This document shows positions 34,749-45,355 of a stretch of 64,000 bases of DNA, piece after piece (position 1 is the stretch's first letter; the number at the start of each line of letters is the position of its first letter). The notes under the pieces were generated by a model that saw only the letters and a program-made list of their open reading frames with translations, did no database searches and was not told the DNA's origin. The DNA is from Nilaparvata lugens. Taxonomy: Eukaryota; Arthropoda; Insecta; Hemiptera; Delphacidae. Made by a program: the position numbers and the translations under genes. The stretch lies in assembly GCF_014356525.2 (NCBI RefSeq), contig NC_052518.1, positions 33,440,017-33,504,016 on the forward strand, written 5' to 3'.

Positions 34749-34823
34749 GGTCAAGTGGTCTAGTGGTTAGAGTGCTTGACTAATAAATGGGGGACTCTGG
34801 TTCAATTCCAGATGTCCCCCATT
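34749..34823 (+). ncRNA. tRNA-like sequence 2 with an unusual long hairpin
   Basis: Carries an A box (TGGTCTAGTGG) and B box (GGTTCAATTCC) at tRNA spacing, but no proper anticodon or acceptor stem in the standard fold. Instead AATGGGGGAC (34786-34795) pairs perfectly with GTCCCCCATT (34814-34823), stacked on the T-arm stem TCTGG/CCAGA with one bulged T. The result is a 15-bp hairpin closed by a 7-nt T-loop, shaped like an acceptor/T-arm minihelix. Possibly a polymerase III transcript. Confidence 0.45.
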
Positions 34824-34914
34824 GATTATTGAGGACATAGTAAATGTCGTGAAATTACTGAACTGTTATCCAATGGGCCCAACGGATATCTTAAGTAGGT
34901 ATTTTCACTAAAAA

Positions 34915-35115
34915 TCTATGAGACGACCTAGGGGTCGTTCCTCACGGGGGTTAAAAAAAAAATAACCCCCAAAATTCCTTTCATATCCTATATCCTTACT
35001 TCATGATCTGTATGCAAAAATTTCATCATTGATGAAATCGTCATGTGATTATCATAGTGATCACGTAAAAGGCCATGCATATAGATCATAAAGTAAGGAT
35101 AGGAGATGAAAGGAA
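34915..35115. repeat. Cluster of inverted repeats near the Polinton right end
   Basis: CGACCTAGGGGTCG is a short hairpin. GGGGGTTA and TAACCCCC flank a poly-A loop (about 34945-34970). CCTTTCATATCCTATATCC (from 34978) pairs over about 39 bp with the reverse complement ending at 35114, enclosing further small hairpins (ATTTCATCATTGATGAAAT). Such dense dyad symmetry beside a terminus may mark a replication or packaging signal; that is speculation. Confidence 0.6.
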
Positions 35116-35340
35116 AATATGATCATATTTTGATTTTTTTTATAAAAAAATCAAAATATTCTAATTATAATTTCTAATTTCTAATTTATTTATTTTTATT
35201 TTATACTAATTTATTTTCTTGATTTATTTAATAATAAATTAATAAATTTAAAATTTCATCATTGATAAAATTGTTATGTGATTATCATGTCTAATAAATT
35301 TATTAATTTATTTTCTTGATTTATTTAATAAATCAAATTG

Positions 35341-35598
35341 AATGATATTTTCCAATTTTTGTTGAAAAATAAGTCACTCCAAAAAATTTTTCTGATACTT
35401 AACAGTGATTTTTTTGACTTATTTTTGATTATGAAATTTTGAGTTATTTATGAATAATTCATTGAAAAAATGATATTTTCTCTTAGAATGTAATGAATTT
35501 TATCGAAAATTAGTAAAAATGAGTTAATTTTAATGCTTTGAAAAAAAGCATATTAGCCACTCCAAAAGTGCTCTAGCTCTGTCATCATACTATCTACT
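35341..35598 (-). repeat. Polinton right terminal inverted repeat (258 bp)
   Basis: Reverse complement of 24832-25089 with no difference seen; the outer end reads ACTATCTACT. Confidence 0.95.
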
Positions 35599-35629
35599 TA
35601 TATATATATATATATTCAAATATTCATCT

Positions 35630-36345
35630 TCAGGTTAGAAGATGAATATTATCTTCAAGCCCAGGGTACAGCGATGGGCACCAGGATGGCACCATCCTAT
35701 GCAAACCTATTCATGGGCCTCCTTGGACAAGATTTCCTTTCCAAACAAACCCTATCCCCCCTGATATGGCTCTGTTTCAATGACGACATATTCCTCATAT
35801 GGCCTCATGGACATGATACCCTCTCCCACTTCCTCAATCAACTCAACTCCAACTACTCTGTCTCCTTCACCTGGAATATTTCTGAATCCTCCATCAACTT
35901 CCTAGATGTCAATGTAATCCTTTCCAACTCCAATACCTTATCCACCAATACTTTCACCAAATCCACCCACACTCAACAGTTCCTACACTTTGAGAGTTGC
36001 CATCCCTACCACATCAAAAGATCCCTCCCACGTTCCCTCTCAATCCGAGGCCAAAAAATTTGCAATGATCCCCACCACCTTGACCAGTACCTCAAAAAAC
36101 TCCACCAATCCCTCCTGAAATGTAACTATCCTGAAAGGTTGTTACAGAAACAAATCTCCTCCAAAACTTGCACTAATCCAACCACAAAAAATTCCCAAAT
36201 CCACAAACTCCAAAGCTCTGTACCACCTACTTCCCTGGAATTGAAAACCTCAAACCTGTCCTTAAAGATCTGTTCCATGTCGTCTCCTCCAATCCCTCTA
36301 CCAAACACCTTTTCCAGCAACCACCCACCCAGTTTGTGTAGAGTT
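35630..36345 (+). mobile_element. PLE-2 fragment a: Penelope-like reverse transcriptase, middle part
   Basis: The plus frame shows GTAMGTRMAPSYANLFM, the conserved PLE RT block, then the catalytic site as FNDDIF (usually F.DDIF, with Arg-Phe-Ile before it), and FLDVNV. The copy starts abruptly beside the Polinton right end and is cut again at about 36345 at a short TA tract. About 95% of it matches fragment c (36926-38340). It is a non-functional fragment. Confidence 0.85.
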
Positions 36346-36925
36346 GTATATATATATATAGGAGACACTTTAAACTTTGTAATATAAATTAAAACAGGAG
36401 AAACAAGACATAAATAGATTGAAAACAGTTAAAAACTTACATTAGAAATGGGGGAAATTTTCGGAAACTGAGTTTCCTTCCTCAACCGAGCAGACTGCAG
36501 GGGTTGAAGTGGTGGAGGGTGTGGGTCGTGAGGAAAGGAAATGCTCAAGGGATTTTAAGCCTTCAGATTGAGGGATGGAAGTGTAGAGGGAGGCTACATC
36601 AATGGTAACAAGAAGGAGTTGTTGGTCAGTAGGAAGGGGTGTGTTTCTTAGGATATCTATGAAGTGGAAGGAGTCTCTGATATGTGAGGGTAAGGAGGCA
36701 ACACTGGGTTGGAGGTGGAAATCAACAAGGGCAGAGATTCGTTCAGTTGGGCTATTTATGCTTGAAACAATGGGACGACCAGGATTGCCTTCTTTATGAA
36801 TTTTTGGAAGACGATAGAAGTGTGGTGTGTTGGGAGAGTCTGGCGAAAGGATGTTGATGTCTGAGTCCGAGAGGCCTTCAGATGGACCGTATTGAATCAG
36901 AAATTCCAATCAGAAATTGCATCAG
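36345..36925 (-). mobile_element. PLE-2 fragment b: inverted N-terminal RT part with terminal repeat
   Basis: The minus frame at 36909-36442 contains FYRLPKIHKEGNPGRPIVSS and then TIDVASLYTSIP, RT motifs 1-3 (including catalytic Asp in IDVASLY) of Penelope-like elements. It then runs into the PLE-2 terminal segment, which recurs in plus orientation at 38735-38873 and, in part, at 53660-53850. It lies head to head with fragment c: 36826-36904 and 36940-37014 are inverted copies of the same coding segment. Confidence 0.8.
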
Positions 36926-38340
36926 AAAGACCATATTTCTGATGTAATACGGTCCATCTGAAGGCCTCTTGGACTCAGACATCAACATCCTTTCGCCAGA
37001 CTCTTCTAACACAAACTTTAAATTAAGGGGTACTATTGGATTTGTTTTGTTTTATTAATTTAAAAGTTACTTCAAACCCTTCAACCTCCTTCCTAGTAAA
37101 CCTTGCCAAACTTTTGCTCACAAGCAATGCCTTCAGGTTTGAAGATGAATATTATCTTCAAACCCAGGGTACAGCGATGGGCACCAGGATGGCACCATCC
37201 TATGCAAACCTATTCATGTACCTCCTTGAACAAGATTTCCTTTCCAAACAAACCCTATCCCCCCTGATATGGCTCCGTTTCATTGACGACATATTCCTCA
37301 CATGGCCCCATGGATATGATACCCTCTCCCACTTCCTCAATCAACTCAACTCCAACTACTCTGTCTCCTTTACCTGGAATATTTCATAATCCTCCATCAA
37401 CTTCCTAGATGTCAATGTAATCCTTTCCAACTCCAATACCTTATCCACCAATACTTTCACCAAATCCACCCACACTCAACAGTTCCTACACTTTGAGAGT
37501 TGCCATCCCTACCACATCAAAAGATCCCTCCCACGTTCCCTCTCAATCAGAGGCCGAAAAATTTGCAGTGATCTCCACCATCTTGACCAGAACCTCAAAA
37601 AACTCCACCAATCCCTCCTGAAATGTAACTATCCTGAAAGGTTGTTACAGAAACAAATCTCCTCCAAAACTTGCACTAATCCAACCACAAAAAATTCCCA
37701 AATCCACAAACTCCAAAGCTCTGTACCACCTACTTCCCTGGAATTGAAAACCTCAAACCTGTCCTTAAAGATCTGTTCCATGTCGTCTCCTCCAATCCCT
37801 CTACCAAACACCTTTTCCAGCAACCTCCCACCCTCATTTATAAGCAACCTACCAACCTCAAGAAAATTCTCAGTAAAAACAAATCACTCACCTCTGATGA
37901 AATCCTAACTCCACCTGGTACCCTACCTTGCAAACGCCCCCACTGTAAAACCTGTCCTATCACTGATTCTTCCATCTCCTTTACCAGTCCTATCACCAAC
38001 TACACTCACCAAATCCATCAATCCAGTAATTGCATCTCCAAAAACTGCATCTACCTCCTTTCCTACAACTTCTGTCCTGCCTTCTACATAGGTGAAGCCA
38101 CCACTGCCCTAAACCTCCAGATCAACAATCACAGGGCTTCCTTTAAAAATAATACTTCCCTACCCATTCCTACCCATGGCTCTGAGCACAACAAAAACTT
38201 TGACCAATGCTTCAAAGTCAAAGTCCTTGCCACCCTCCCTACCACAGCCCCCTCCATAGATGTCAAGAGGAAAGAATTGGCTTTTATTTGGGTGCTTCGA
38301 GCTGCTTCCAGTCCTGGTCTCAACAGACAGCAATAGTACC
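36926..38340 (+). mobile_element. PLE-2 fragment c: Penelope-like RT plus GIY-YIG endonuclease, degenerate
   Basis: Begins with the N-terminal GPSEGL.DSDINILSPDS segment, jumps after about 37015 to the RT middle (GTAMGTRMAPSYANLFM) and has the intact catalytic RFIDDIF at about 37277-37297. A stop at 37387-37389 interrupts the frame, which then continues through FLDVNV. The C-terminal part holds cysteine pairs (LPCKRPHCKTC) and a diverged GIY-YIG core (FCPAFYIGEATTAL, NHRASF), ending at about 38335. Reverse transcription and integration at TA-rich or telomere-like sites is the known role of the family. The copy is inactive through stops and an internal deletion. Confidence 0.85.
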
Positions 38341-38885
38341 ATAGCTACCAACTGTTTAATTAAATTGAAATAAATTTTATCATATCATAATAAATTTCAC
38401 AGCTATCAAATATATATTAAATATTCAATAAAAATGAAAAATGAGTTTCATTCAAGTTCAATTCTACAATTCCTTTCTCCAATTTCAGTCTAATTCTTTT
38501 TTGATTCCTAATTTTAAATCTCCTCTTTTCCATCAATTCATAAGCTGCATCTTTCCTTATTCATAACCCACTCAAATCTTTAATATCCAGTTTGTAACCG
38601 CCCCCCTGCAATACCCCATTATGTCCCCTGAATCTGTATCCTTTTTCTCTCCATCCATCTGCACCACGTAATCTGTGGTCTCTGCTGCTACAATTGACTC
38701 TCCGTGCGTACTCTGTGGTCACACGACAGTTGGATTTCAAACTGCAGTCTGCTTGGTTGAGGAAGGGAACTCAGTTCCCGAAAATTTCCCCATTTCTAAT
38801 GTAAGTTTTTCAAGTGTTTTTAATCTATTTATGTCTTATGTCTCCTGTTTTAATTCATATTTATATATATATAATGTCTCTGGTT
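38341..38885 (+). repeat. PLE-2 3' region and terminal segment
   Basis: AT-rich 3' sequence without genes. From 38735 it holds the terminal segment (GTCTGCTTGGTTGAGGAAGG, then AACTCAGTT, then GACATAAATAGATTGAAAAC in reverse complement) shared with 36345-36500 and 53660-53850. It ends at a short TA tract next to the LINE-A 3' end. Confidence 0.65.
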
Positions 38886-39293
38886 GAGGGTACAACATGA
38901 CCAGAGGAGTTTATTGAAATTATAGACATGATTACAAAAAAACATATAAGTTACAATTATTTACAAATTATTAATACAATTGGTTGACTATTTGCTGATC
39001 TAAGAAAATGTGGCCCCCACTATATATAAATATGTGTCGGAATGTCGCTATATGTCGGAATTTTGCTATTGTTCAAGATTTTATGCTAAAAGTTAAAAAT
39101 TCTAATAAAGATACATTTTGCGAGTCATAGAAGTTCATAAAAACCACATTTCTATAAACAAATTTAAAAAAGAAAATTGATAACCTAAGATGTAGAAATT
39201 TTATAAAAATTTAACATAAAAAACATTTATAATACTCATGGGAAAAAATCATCATAATGAAGAAAATGAGAATGAAACAGTATGGAAAATTTT

Positions 39294-41488
39294 TCATAGA
39301 ACTAATTGTTCTCCATGATTGATTCTATTGGACAGGAGCCAGTTTTTTGTTTTCGATTTGAATGAATTGATTGGAACTGTTTCTTTAATAGCTATTGGCA
39401 GTTTATTGAAAATTTTTGGTCATAAATATGTGGCTGACCTCTGAGCAGCTGATGTTGTCATCCTGGGAATTGTCAAGTCCATGTTCCTTCTGCGTGTTCC
39501 TTGCAGGTGATTCAAATTGATGAAGAGTTGTGGGTTCTTTCTGGTGAATGTTAGAAGTCTGTGAATGTAAATCTGTCTGATGCTGAGCTCCGAGTATAGT
39601 AGTACTGAAGGGAAGAGGCGATGTTTGCGTCCTATTATCCTAAAAATTAGCTTCTGAACCTTGAGGATAGGATTGATGTGGCAGAAATTTGTAGCTCCCC
39701 AGGCCAAAATGCCATATCTTGCTATGGACTCAACTATTGCATAATAAACATTTTTGATCATGTCTATTGATAGTAGCTGCCTGAGTTGGATGAATTTGTA
39801 AATTAATTTTCTGATTTTAGCCATTTGATGTAAAATGTGTTTATCCCAGCAAAGTAATTCATCTATTATGACTCCTGAATATTTTATATTGTTTGTGCGC
39901 TCTATTAAAGGACAATTACAATTCATACTATCCAATTTGCAATGATGTAGTTTGATTGTCTGCTTAGAAGGCTTCTTGGAATCTATTAGTGAGAAAGCAA
40001 TAAATTTTGTTTTTGAGGCATTAATCATCAGAATGTTATTGAAGAGCCAGGAGGTAACTTTTCCCATTCCAAGTTCAGCTGACCTGAAGACGTCATCCCA
40101 GCTGGTTCCCCGGAATAATACTGCTGTGTCATCAACGAAGGCGATAATCTTGCCACAGACATCCATAGAGCACAGCTCATTGGCAAAGATGAGGTAGAGT
40201 ATTGGTCCAAGAACGGTTCCTTGTGGTACTCCGAAGCTAACTGGAAGGCCATCTCCTGCACTTGGGTTTCTCCCAATCCTGACTCTCTGCCTACGATTTT
40301 CCAGAAATACTGCAAGGCATTTCTTACCATTATCCAAATCGTTAATTACGGACCTTGTCAACTCAAATATAGCATCATCTGTACATCTGTTTTGTCGAAA
40401 GCCATACTGATTGGGTGACAACAGGTTTTTTGATTCAAAATAATCAACTAATCGTTTTTTACAAATTTTTCAAGGATCTTTGAAATATTACTGACTAATG
40501 CTATTGGCCTATAGTTGTTGAGTTCAGATCTATCGCCACCTTTATGTAAAGGTCTTATACAGATCTCTTTCATTGAATTTGGAAAGACGCCACTTGAAAG
40601 ACTCTTATTGAAAACATCCACTAGTGGTATTGCAATGTGCTCTTTTACTACTTTCAGAGTTCTGTTGTCAATTTCGTCAAGCCCTGGGGCACTATCATTT
40701 CGAAGAGTATTGATAGTGTCCAGTACTTCCTGTTCTGTTACTGGTTGAAAATACATCGAAGATGGCGAGTTTATAGTTGGTCTATTGTCTATATTCGTTT
40801 TCTATAACATGGAGTGACTTTTCAAGTGTGATTGCAACATTATTGGCTAGATTCGCTCCAATGTTAGCAAAGTGCTCATTAGTCTTCTCAAGAATGATTT
40901 CGTGATCATTTTTGATTGACAGGATGTTGTTGTTAATAATGATCTTACTCAATGTATCCTCATTCCTTCTCACTGCATCTGTTGCCTCCCTTATCAGTTG
41001 CCAGGTTTTTCTTAGATTGTCCTGTACCCCATTTAGTTTTGTTCTATAATATTCTTCCTTTGTATTTTTAATTAATGTTGCTAAAGTGTTGCGATATTGT
41101 CTGAAGTGTTGTGCTAATTCAAAGTTGTCAGGACGCATCTTCCTCCTTCTGTTGAGCAGATCCCTTCTCCTTATAGCTGAGATTAGTCCTCTTGTGATCC
41201 ATGGTTTGATAGGTTTGAGATGTTTACATTGGTGGTAGTAGTTGGCATTATCTCCTAAGTGTTTCTTGAGGATGATGATGAAATTCTTGTAGGAAATGTT
41301 GGTGTCTTGAGCGTTGATGACGCCTTCCCAGTTCCCTGTAGAAAGTTGCTGTTTCAGTCTAATCAAATCTATGAATTTTCGAAGTGTATTGCTGTCGTTG
41401 CTGCTGACATCAGTAGAAGAACTTTCTTTCAATCCCAGGATTATGCTGAAGTGGTCTTTGATGCTGGATTCATAAATTATAGGTAATA
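39294..41488 (-). pseudogene. LINE-A reverse transcriptase domain
   Basis: Contiguous homology in three frames. 41432-40782 is the linker between EN and RT (KPWITRGLISAIRRRD, KEEYYRTKL). 40756-40448 is RT motif 0-2 (SAPGLDEIDNRTLK, ICIRPLHKGG, NNYRPIALVSNISKILEK). 40421-39420 has QYGFRQNRCTDDAI, then GVPQGTVLGPILY and the catalytic FVDDTAVLF. About 25-30 residues are missing between LAVF and LENRRQRV, so RT motif A (first catalytic Asp) is deleted. A TGA replaces a Trp codon at about 39410, and the C-terminal IFNKLPIAIKE segment ends at 39294. The frame reaches back across the LINE-B insertion to the endonuclease. Confidence 0.85.
41483..41488. repeat. Target duplication of LINE-B, left copy
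   Basis: GTAATA, repeated at 45350-45355. Removing 41489-45355 joins the LINE-A endonuclease and linker in one open frame. Confidence 0.75.
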
Positions 41489-41737
41489 ATAATAATAATG
41501 ATACATTTATTTGTACAAATAGACAAGTTAGAACACATCTAAATACACAGAATAATAGTAGGTTTTTGACGTGCAGAATAACAGCTCAAGGCCTTTGTCA
41601 GTTGCACAAGTCAAAAATGAAAAGAGAGAAAGTTCAGGTACATTGATATAAATGTCTTCGAGTTGCTCAAAATAACAAATAACTTTGTGTCGTGAAATTG
41701 TGACATGCAAATGATCAGTATAGCAATTTTGCCAGCA

Positions 41738-43331
41738 TTAAAAAATATACTCTGTAAGAGACTTAAGCTTTGCTTTGAAAACCTTCACTGGCATGAGAAA
41801 GTCCATTCTTTCAGAAAGCTTATTTGCACTTCCAATGCTTCTTTCTACTGGCGATGTGTAGCTTTGTATAATGGGTTTGAACACATGAAACCGTCTGAAA
41901 TGTTGAGTCGGTACAATCAAGTTGATACCACGTTCACCAACGGTAATTTGACCATGAAGGCAAGCATGTATAAACATGGCATCATTCTTCTTCCTCCGCC
42001 ATTCCAAGTTTTCCAAGCCTATGGCCAAGCACAGCTCCCTGTAGGATAAGTCTTCTGAGCCTGGAATGAAGCATCGCATCAAGTACTTAATGAATTTCCT
42101 CTGTATCCCCTCCAGCATGACAGATGTGCAGAGTCTATCCCGGTTCCAGATCACAGAGGCGTATTCCAGATGGCTTCTCACAAGTGCTGTGTAGAGACAC
42201 ATCATTGTATTGGCATTTTGGAAATCCCTCGAAATCCACCTCATGATGCCAAGCTTCTTTCTAGCCTTGGCGACAACATTCTCCACATGTCAAGTGAACA
42301 GTAACTTGGGATAAAATTGAACTCCCAGATCCTGAACACTGTTCACTCTTCTGACATCTTCCCCTTCAATCTTGTATGTAGCTATAAGTGGGACAGTTTT
42401 CCTGGTGAATGTCATTGCCAATGTCTTTTTAGTATTCATGGACACTGAATTTTCCCTTGACCATTTGATCACCTGATCAATATCCTGCTGAAGACGTTGT
42501 TGATCTTCACTAGAGTTTATATTCCAGAAGACTTTCAGATCATCTGCATACAGGAGAGTTTCACATTTTAGATCATCCACTATATCATTTATGAAAAGAT
42601 TGAAGAGCAGGGGTCCAAGATTAGAGCCTTGGGGAACACCAGATAAGGACTCAAACTCAGTAGACTTGCAACCATTGTATCTTACATAAAATTTCCTGCA
42701 GTTGAGGTAAGATGAAATCCATGTTGTGAGAGCATGGTTAAATCCAAAACCAGCCAGTTTATTGATGAGATGATCATGTGGCATCTTATCGAATGCTTTT
42801 TCCATATCAAGATAGATTACGTCAACCTGCCCACGTTGTTCAACACAAGGGCCAGCACTTGAAAGAAAGTTTGCCAAATTGGTCACTGTTGAACGGCCTG
42901 ATAAAAAAACCATGAGATATATCAATGAGTTTATTGCCAACACTCTCTAGGTATGATGAAAAAGCTGCTAAAGGTGAGTTTGGAGGAACATAGTGACATG
43001 CCAATGGTAAGTGACTCTGACGAAATTTAATTTGAACCCAGACAACTTCAGGTATCAGCTCCAAATCATGCCTTCTGATAGTTGGAAAGCATTTATTCAC
43101 TGCGAGTAGTGCGCCACCACCTCTTGATTGTCCAACCTCATCATATTTCCTGTCAGCATGAAACACATTGTAATCTTCAGTGAAAAAGCTTGAGCTGGAA
43201 TGGACATCCCCAAGCCAAGTTTCAGATAATGCCACTATGTCAAATCTGTTGCTCACCACTGAGGCAAAGAACTCAGAAGATTTCGTTCTTAGACCTCTGA
43301 CATTCTGGTAATAGATATTAAGTTCATTCAT
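41738..43331 (-). pseudogene. LINE-B ORF2: endonuclease start fused to reverse transcriptase by deletion
   Basis: ATG 43331 starts the APE-type endonuclease (NIYYQNVRGLRTK, FDIVALSETWLGD, RGGGALLAV). After PPNSPLAAF the sequence jumps to the RT N-terminus (DISHGF, then LSGRSTVTNL after a frameshift), so most of the endonuclease and the first RT part are missing. The RT keeps DVIYLDMEKAFD (motif A), SGVPQGSNLGPLLF (motif B) and YADDLK (motif C). A stop at about 42290 interrupts it before the C-terminal part (MRWISRDF, LVRSHLEYASVIW), which ends at 41738. ORF1 stop and ORF2 start overlap as ATGAATGA (43331-43324). Confidence 0.85.
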
Positions 43332-44570
43332 TATCAGTATTGATGCAGTCTTTCCCCACTGCCAATTCATTCTGTTTCTTTTCAACAATTTTATATTCAA
43401 GAGCAAACTCATTTGCTAGGTTAACCGGGTTTGAATAAATTATATTGCTCTTGAGAGGGCCATAAAATGGGGCAATAATAGCACCTTCTGGCCAGATATC
43501 AGGATGACATACCTCTTTGAAATTCTTTCATACACCAGAACATGGAAGGAGCTGTACGAGGAGGGAAATTTTGACTTCAGCTTAGTACACGAGATGAAGT
43601 CAAGGGTGATTGAGTCACTAATCAACTTGGATATTTCTTGTTCAGTAGTTTCCGGTGTGAAGCGACTAACAAATAGAGCTCTGGTTTTCAACTTCATGCT
43701 CACATTGGTTCCTTTCCTGGAGCCGAGAACAACAGGCCGTCTGCTAGGTTTTCTATCTTGAGGGGATGAATTATCTGGCTTTGGGCCACTCTTATCAAGT
43801 TGTTTCTCAGTCCGTTTCCCTCTGCCTCTGGATTTACGAACTATTAGGGACCAATCAGAGCTATTGGCCGATGTCCCCGGAGCATTAGATTCATGCACGT
43901 TGTTGTCAGTGCTGGTTGGCCCATTTAGAACAGGTTGTGGTTGTGGAGCACTATGAGTGGGTGCATTTTTATTCTCTCTATCAGTTTTCTTAGTGGAACC
44001 AGAATTCTTATTGGAAGGCTTCACCTTATTTGAGGAAGAGAACTTGGAAACACTAGATGGGTTTTCAATGTCTTCATTCATCCCACATCTATTATTTTCT
44101 ATTATAGCTTTCAACAATTTGTTTTCCTCTATCACAGCGGCAAGATCCAACTTTACAGCAGTCATCTCAGCTCTGATTGCAGACAGTAGATTTATATTAG
44201 ATTTCTCCAAAATATCAAATTTGCTAGTAAAGAACTCTTTCCAATTAACGAGCATACTCATAGAATCATTATGAGGCGAGATATCACCGTCGTTTAGGCT
44301 TGATTCATTAGCAGGAAGATCATTCTTTGTCGAGTGGAGGCTTCTAGAAAATCTAATTGGTGTATTATCATCAAATCGAATAGTTGATTTCGTCATACAG
44401 GGCTGACATTTATAGCGCCTGAGTCATGAATAAATTTCAATTCGTCCTCACTTACATTGAGACAGCTTACATGATGTCTTATTGAACATAGCTCGCAATG
44501 CAAATTCTCGTGACGTGCATTGATAATCTTGTTACAAATACCGCATTCATTTGGTGCCATTATAATCAGA
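43324..44570 (-). pseudogene. LINE-B ORF1 with PHD-like finger, frameshifted
   Basis: Starts at about 44560 with CGICNKII...HCELC...HHVSC, a PHD-type zinc finger as in CR1-group ORF1 proteins. One base is lost at about 44405 before the last Cys pair. The next frame (44396-43440) encodes a coiled-coil segment (about residues 50-100), a long Ser/Pro/Lys-rich linker and the conserved block RRPVVLGSRKG then LFVSRFTPETTEQEI, an RRM-like/CR1 ORF1 signature. A second shift at about 43535 leads to WPEGAIIAPFYG and the end at 43324. It is an RNA-binding chaperone of the element, now inactive. Confidence 0.75.
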
Positions 44571-45349
44571 ATAATATGAAAGAATACTCTTTCTAAATGA
44601 GATAAATGACAATACTTATATCACAGAACGGGTAGAACGACTAGTGAAAGTAACAGGAAAATTTCAAGACATTTGAATAGTTCAAATTTAAAATGAAATC
44701 AGAAAAGCAATAGTGCAGGTCAGTGAAAAAAGAGTTGAGTTAGAAAATTGAGAAATTATTACAGTTGTCAACAACGATAATTATTGATAAAGAGTCGAGA
44801 ATCATTCATTTAATGTTGTTATTCAGTGATCAACAGATCAACAGGTGGAGCCGTGATACCATATCAACCTGTCATAGGAAACACGAGGAGAAAAAGCAAC
44901 AATTCAGAGATGTATCTTTGTCGCAATACCGTTATCTATATCTTTATACACTATCAGTTATTGTTCAATTCACTTACAAACAATCAGTTCAGATTTAATG
45001 GAGATCTACTATGAGCCACGCCTGAGCCGTCAAGGTTGCAATCTCCCTATTGCCAATTGGAAAGAAAAAACTGAGACAGTTCCACTTGTCAAGTTCTTAG
45101 CAGGTGGGTCAAAGTTCAATCAAAGCATTTCAGCTCCATCCAACCGGCTTTTTCATCGATTATTTGTAGGTTAGTAAGAGATAGTTGGTGCTAATAACAG
45201 ACATTTGCACTCCACACTCAAAACTATATATACACACGCGAATAAAAACTTCTACACTTTATAAGAGCACTCACTTGATTAGAAAGAAACTTAAAAGAGA
45301 AATGATAATTAACAAAATCGAACGGACAAGTTTTCGAGCTGTCATCACT
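44571..45349 (-). other. LINE-B 5' untranslated region
   Basis: No coding frame. By position this is the 5' UTR and internal promoter region of LINE-B, beginning with CAGTGATGACAGC on the minus strand at 45351-45339. Confidence 0.55.
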
Positions 45350-45355
45350 GTAATA
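45350..45355. repeat. Target duplication of LINE-B, right copy
   Basis: GTAATA, matching 41483-41488. Confidence 0.75.

Larger units (their letters stand above)
24832..35598. mobile_element. Polinton/Maverick (adintovirus-like) element, internally deleted
   Basis: A 10,767-bp unit bounded by 258-bp terminal inverted repeats that start AGTAGATAGTATGATGACAG. Inside are all the diagnostic Polinton modules: integrase, cysteine protease, double-jelly-roll capsid protein, penton-like protein, packaging ATPase and protein-primed-type DNA polymerase. Base composition is far more AT-rich than the flanks, and codons nearly always end in A or T. Genes are tightly packed. Order is: small OB-like (-), integrase (+), zinc protein (+), coiled coil (-), protease (-), small basic virion-type protein (-), capsid (-), penton (-), ATPase (+), coiled-coil ORF (+), polymerase (-), tRNA-like sequences, right TIR. 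Polymerase motifs A-C are missing, so the copy cannot replicate itself. Confidence 0.95.
41489..45349 (-). mobile_element. LINE-B: CR1-like LINE nested in LINE-A
   Basis: A 3.86-kb element, 5' end at 45349 and 3' end at 41489 with an (AAT)n tail on the plus strand. ORF1 runs 44560-43324 with a PHD-like finger. ORF2 runs 43331-41738 with an EN start and RT. A deletion joins the early EN to the RT N-terminus. Flanking GTAATA target duplications and restored LINE-A continuity fix the borders. Confidence 0.85.

Noticed and set aside
24826..35604. TATATA as a proven 6-bp Polinton target duplication
   Set aside because: The site is a TA tract, so the match is uninformative.
38675..38887. 70-codon plus-strand frame
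   Set aside because: It lies over the PLE-2 terminal segment, which recurs as non-coding sequence elsewhere in the window.
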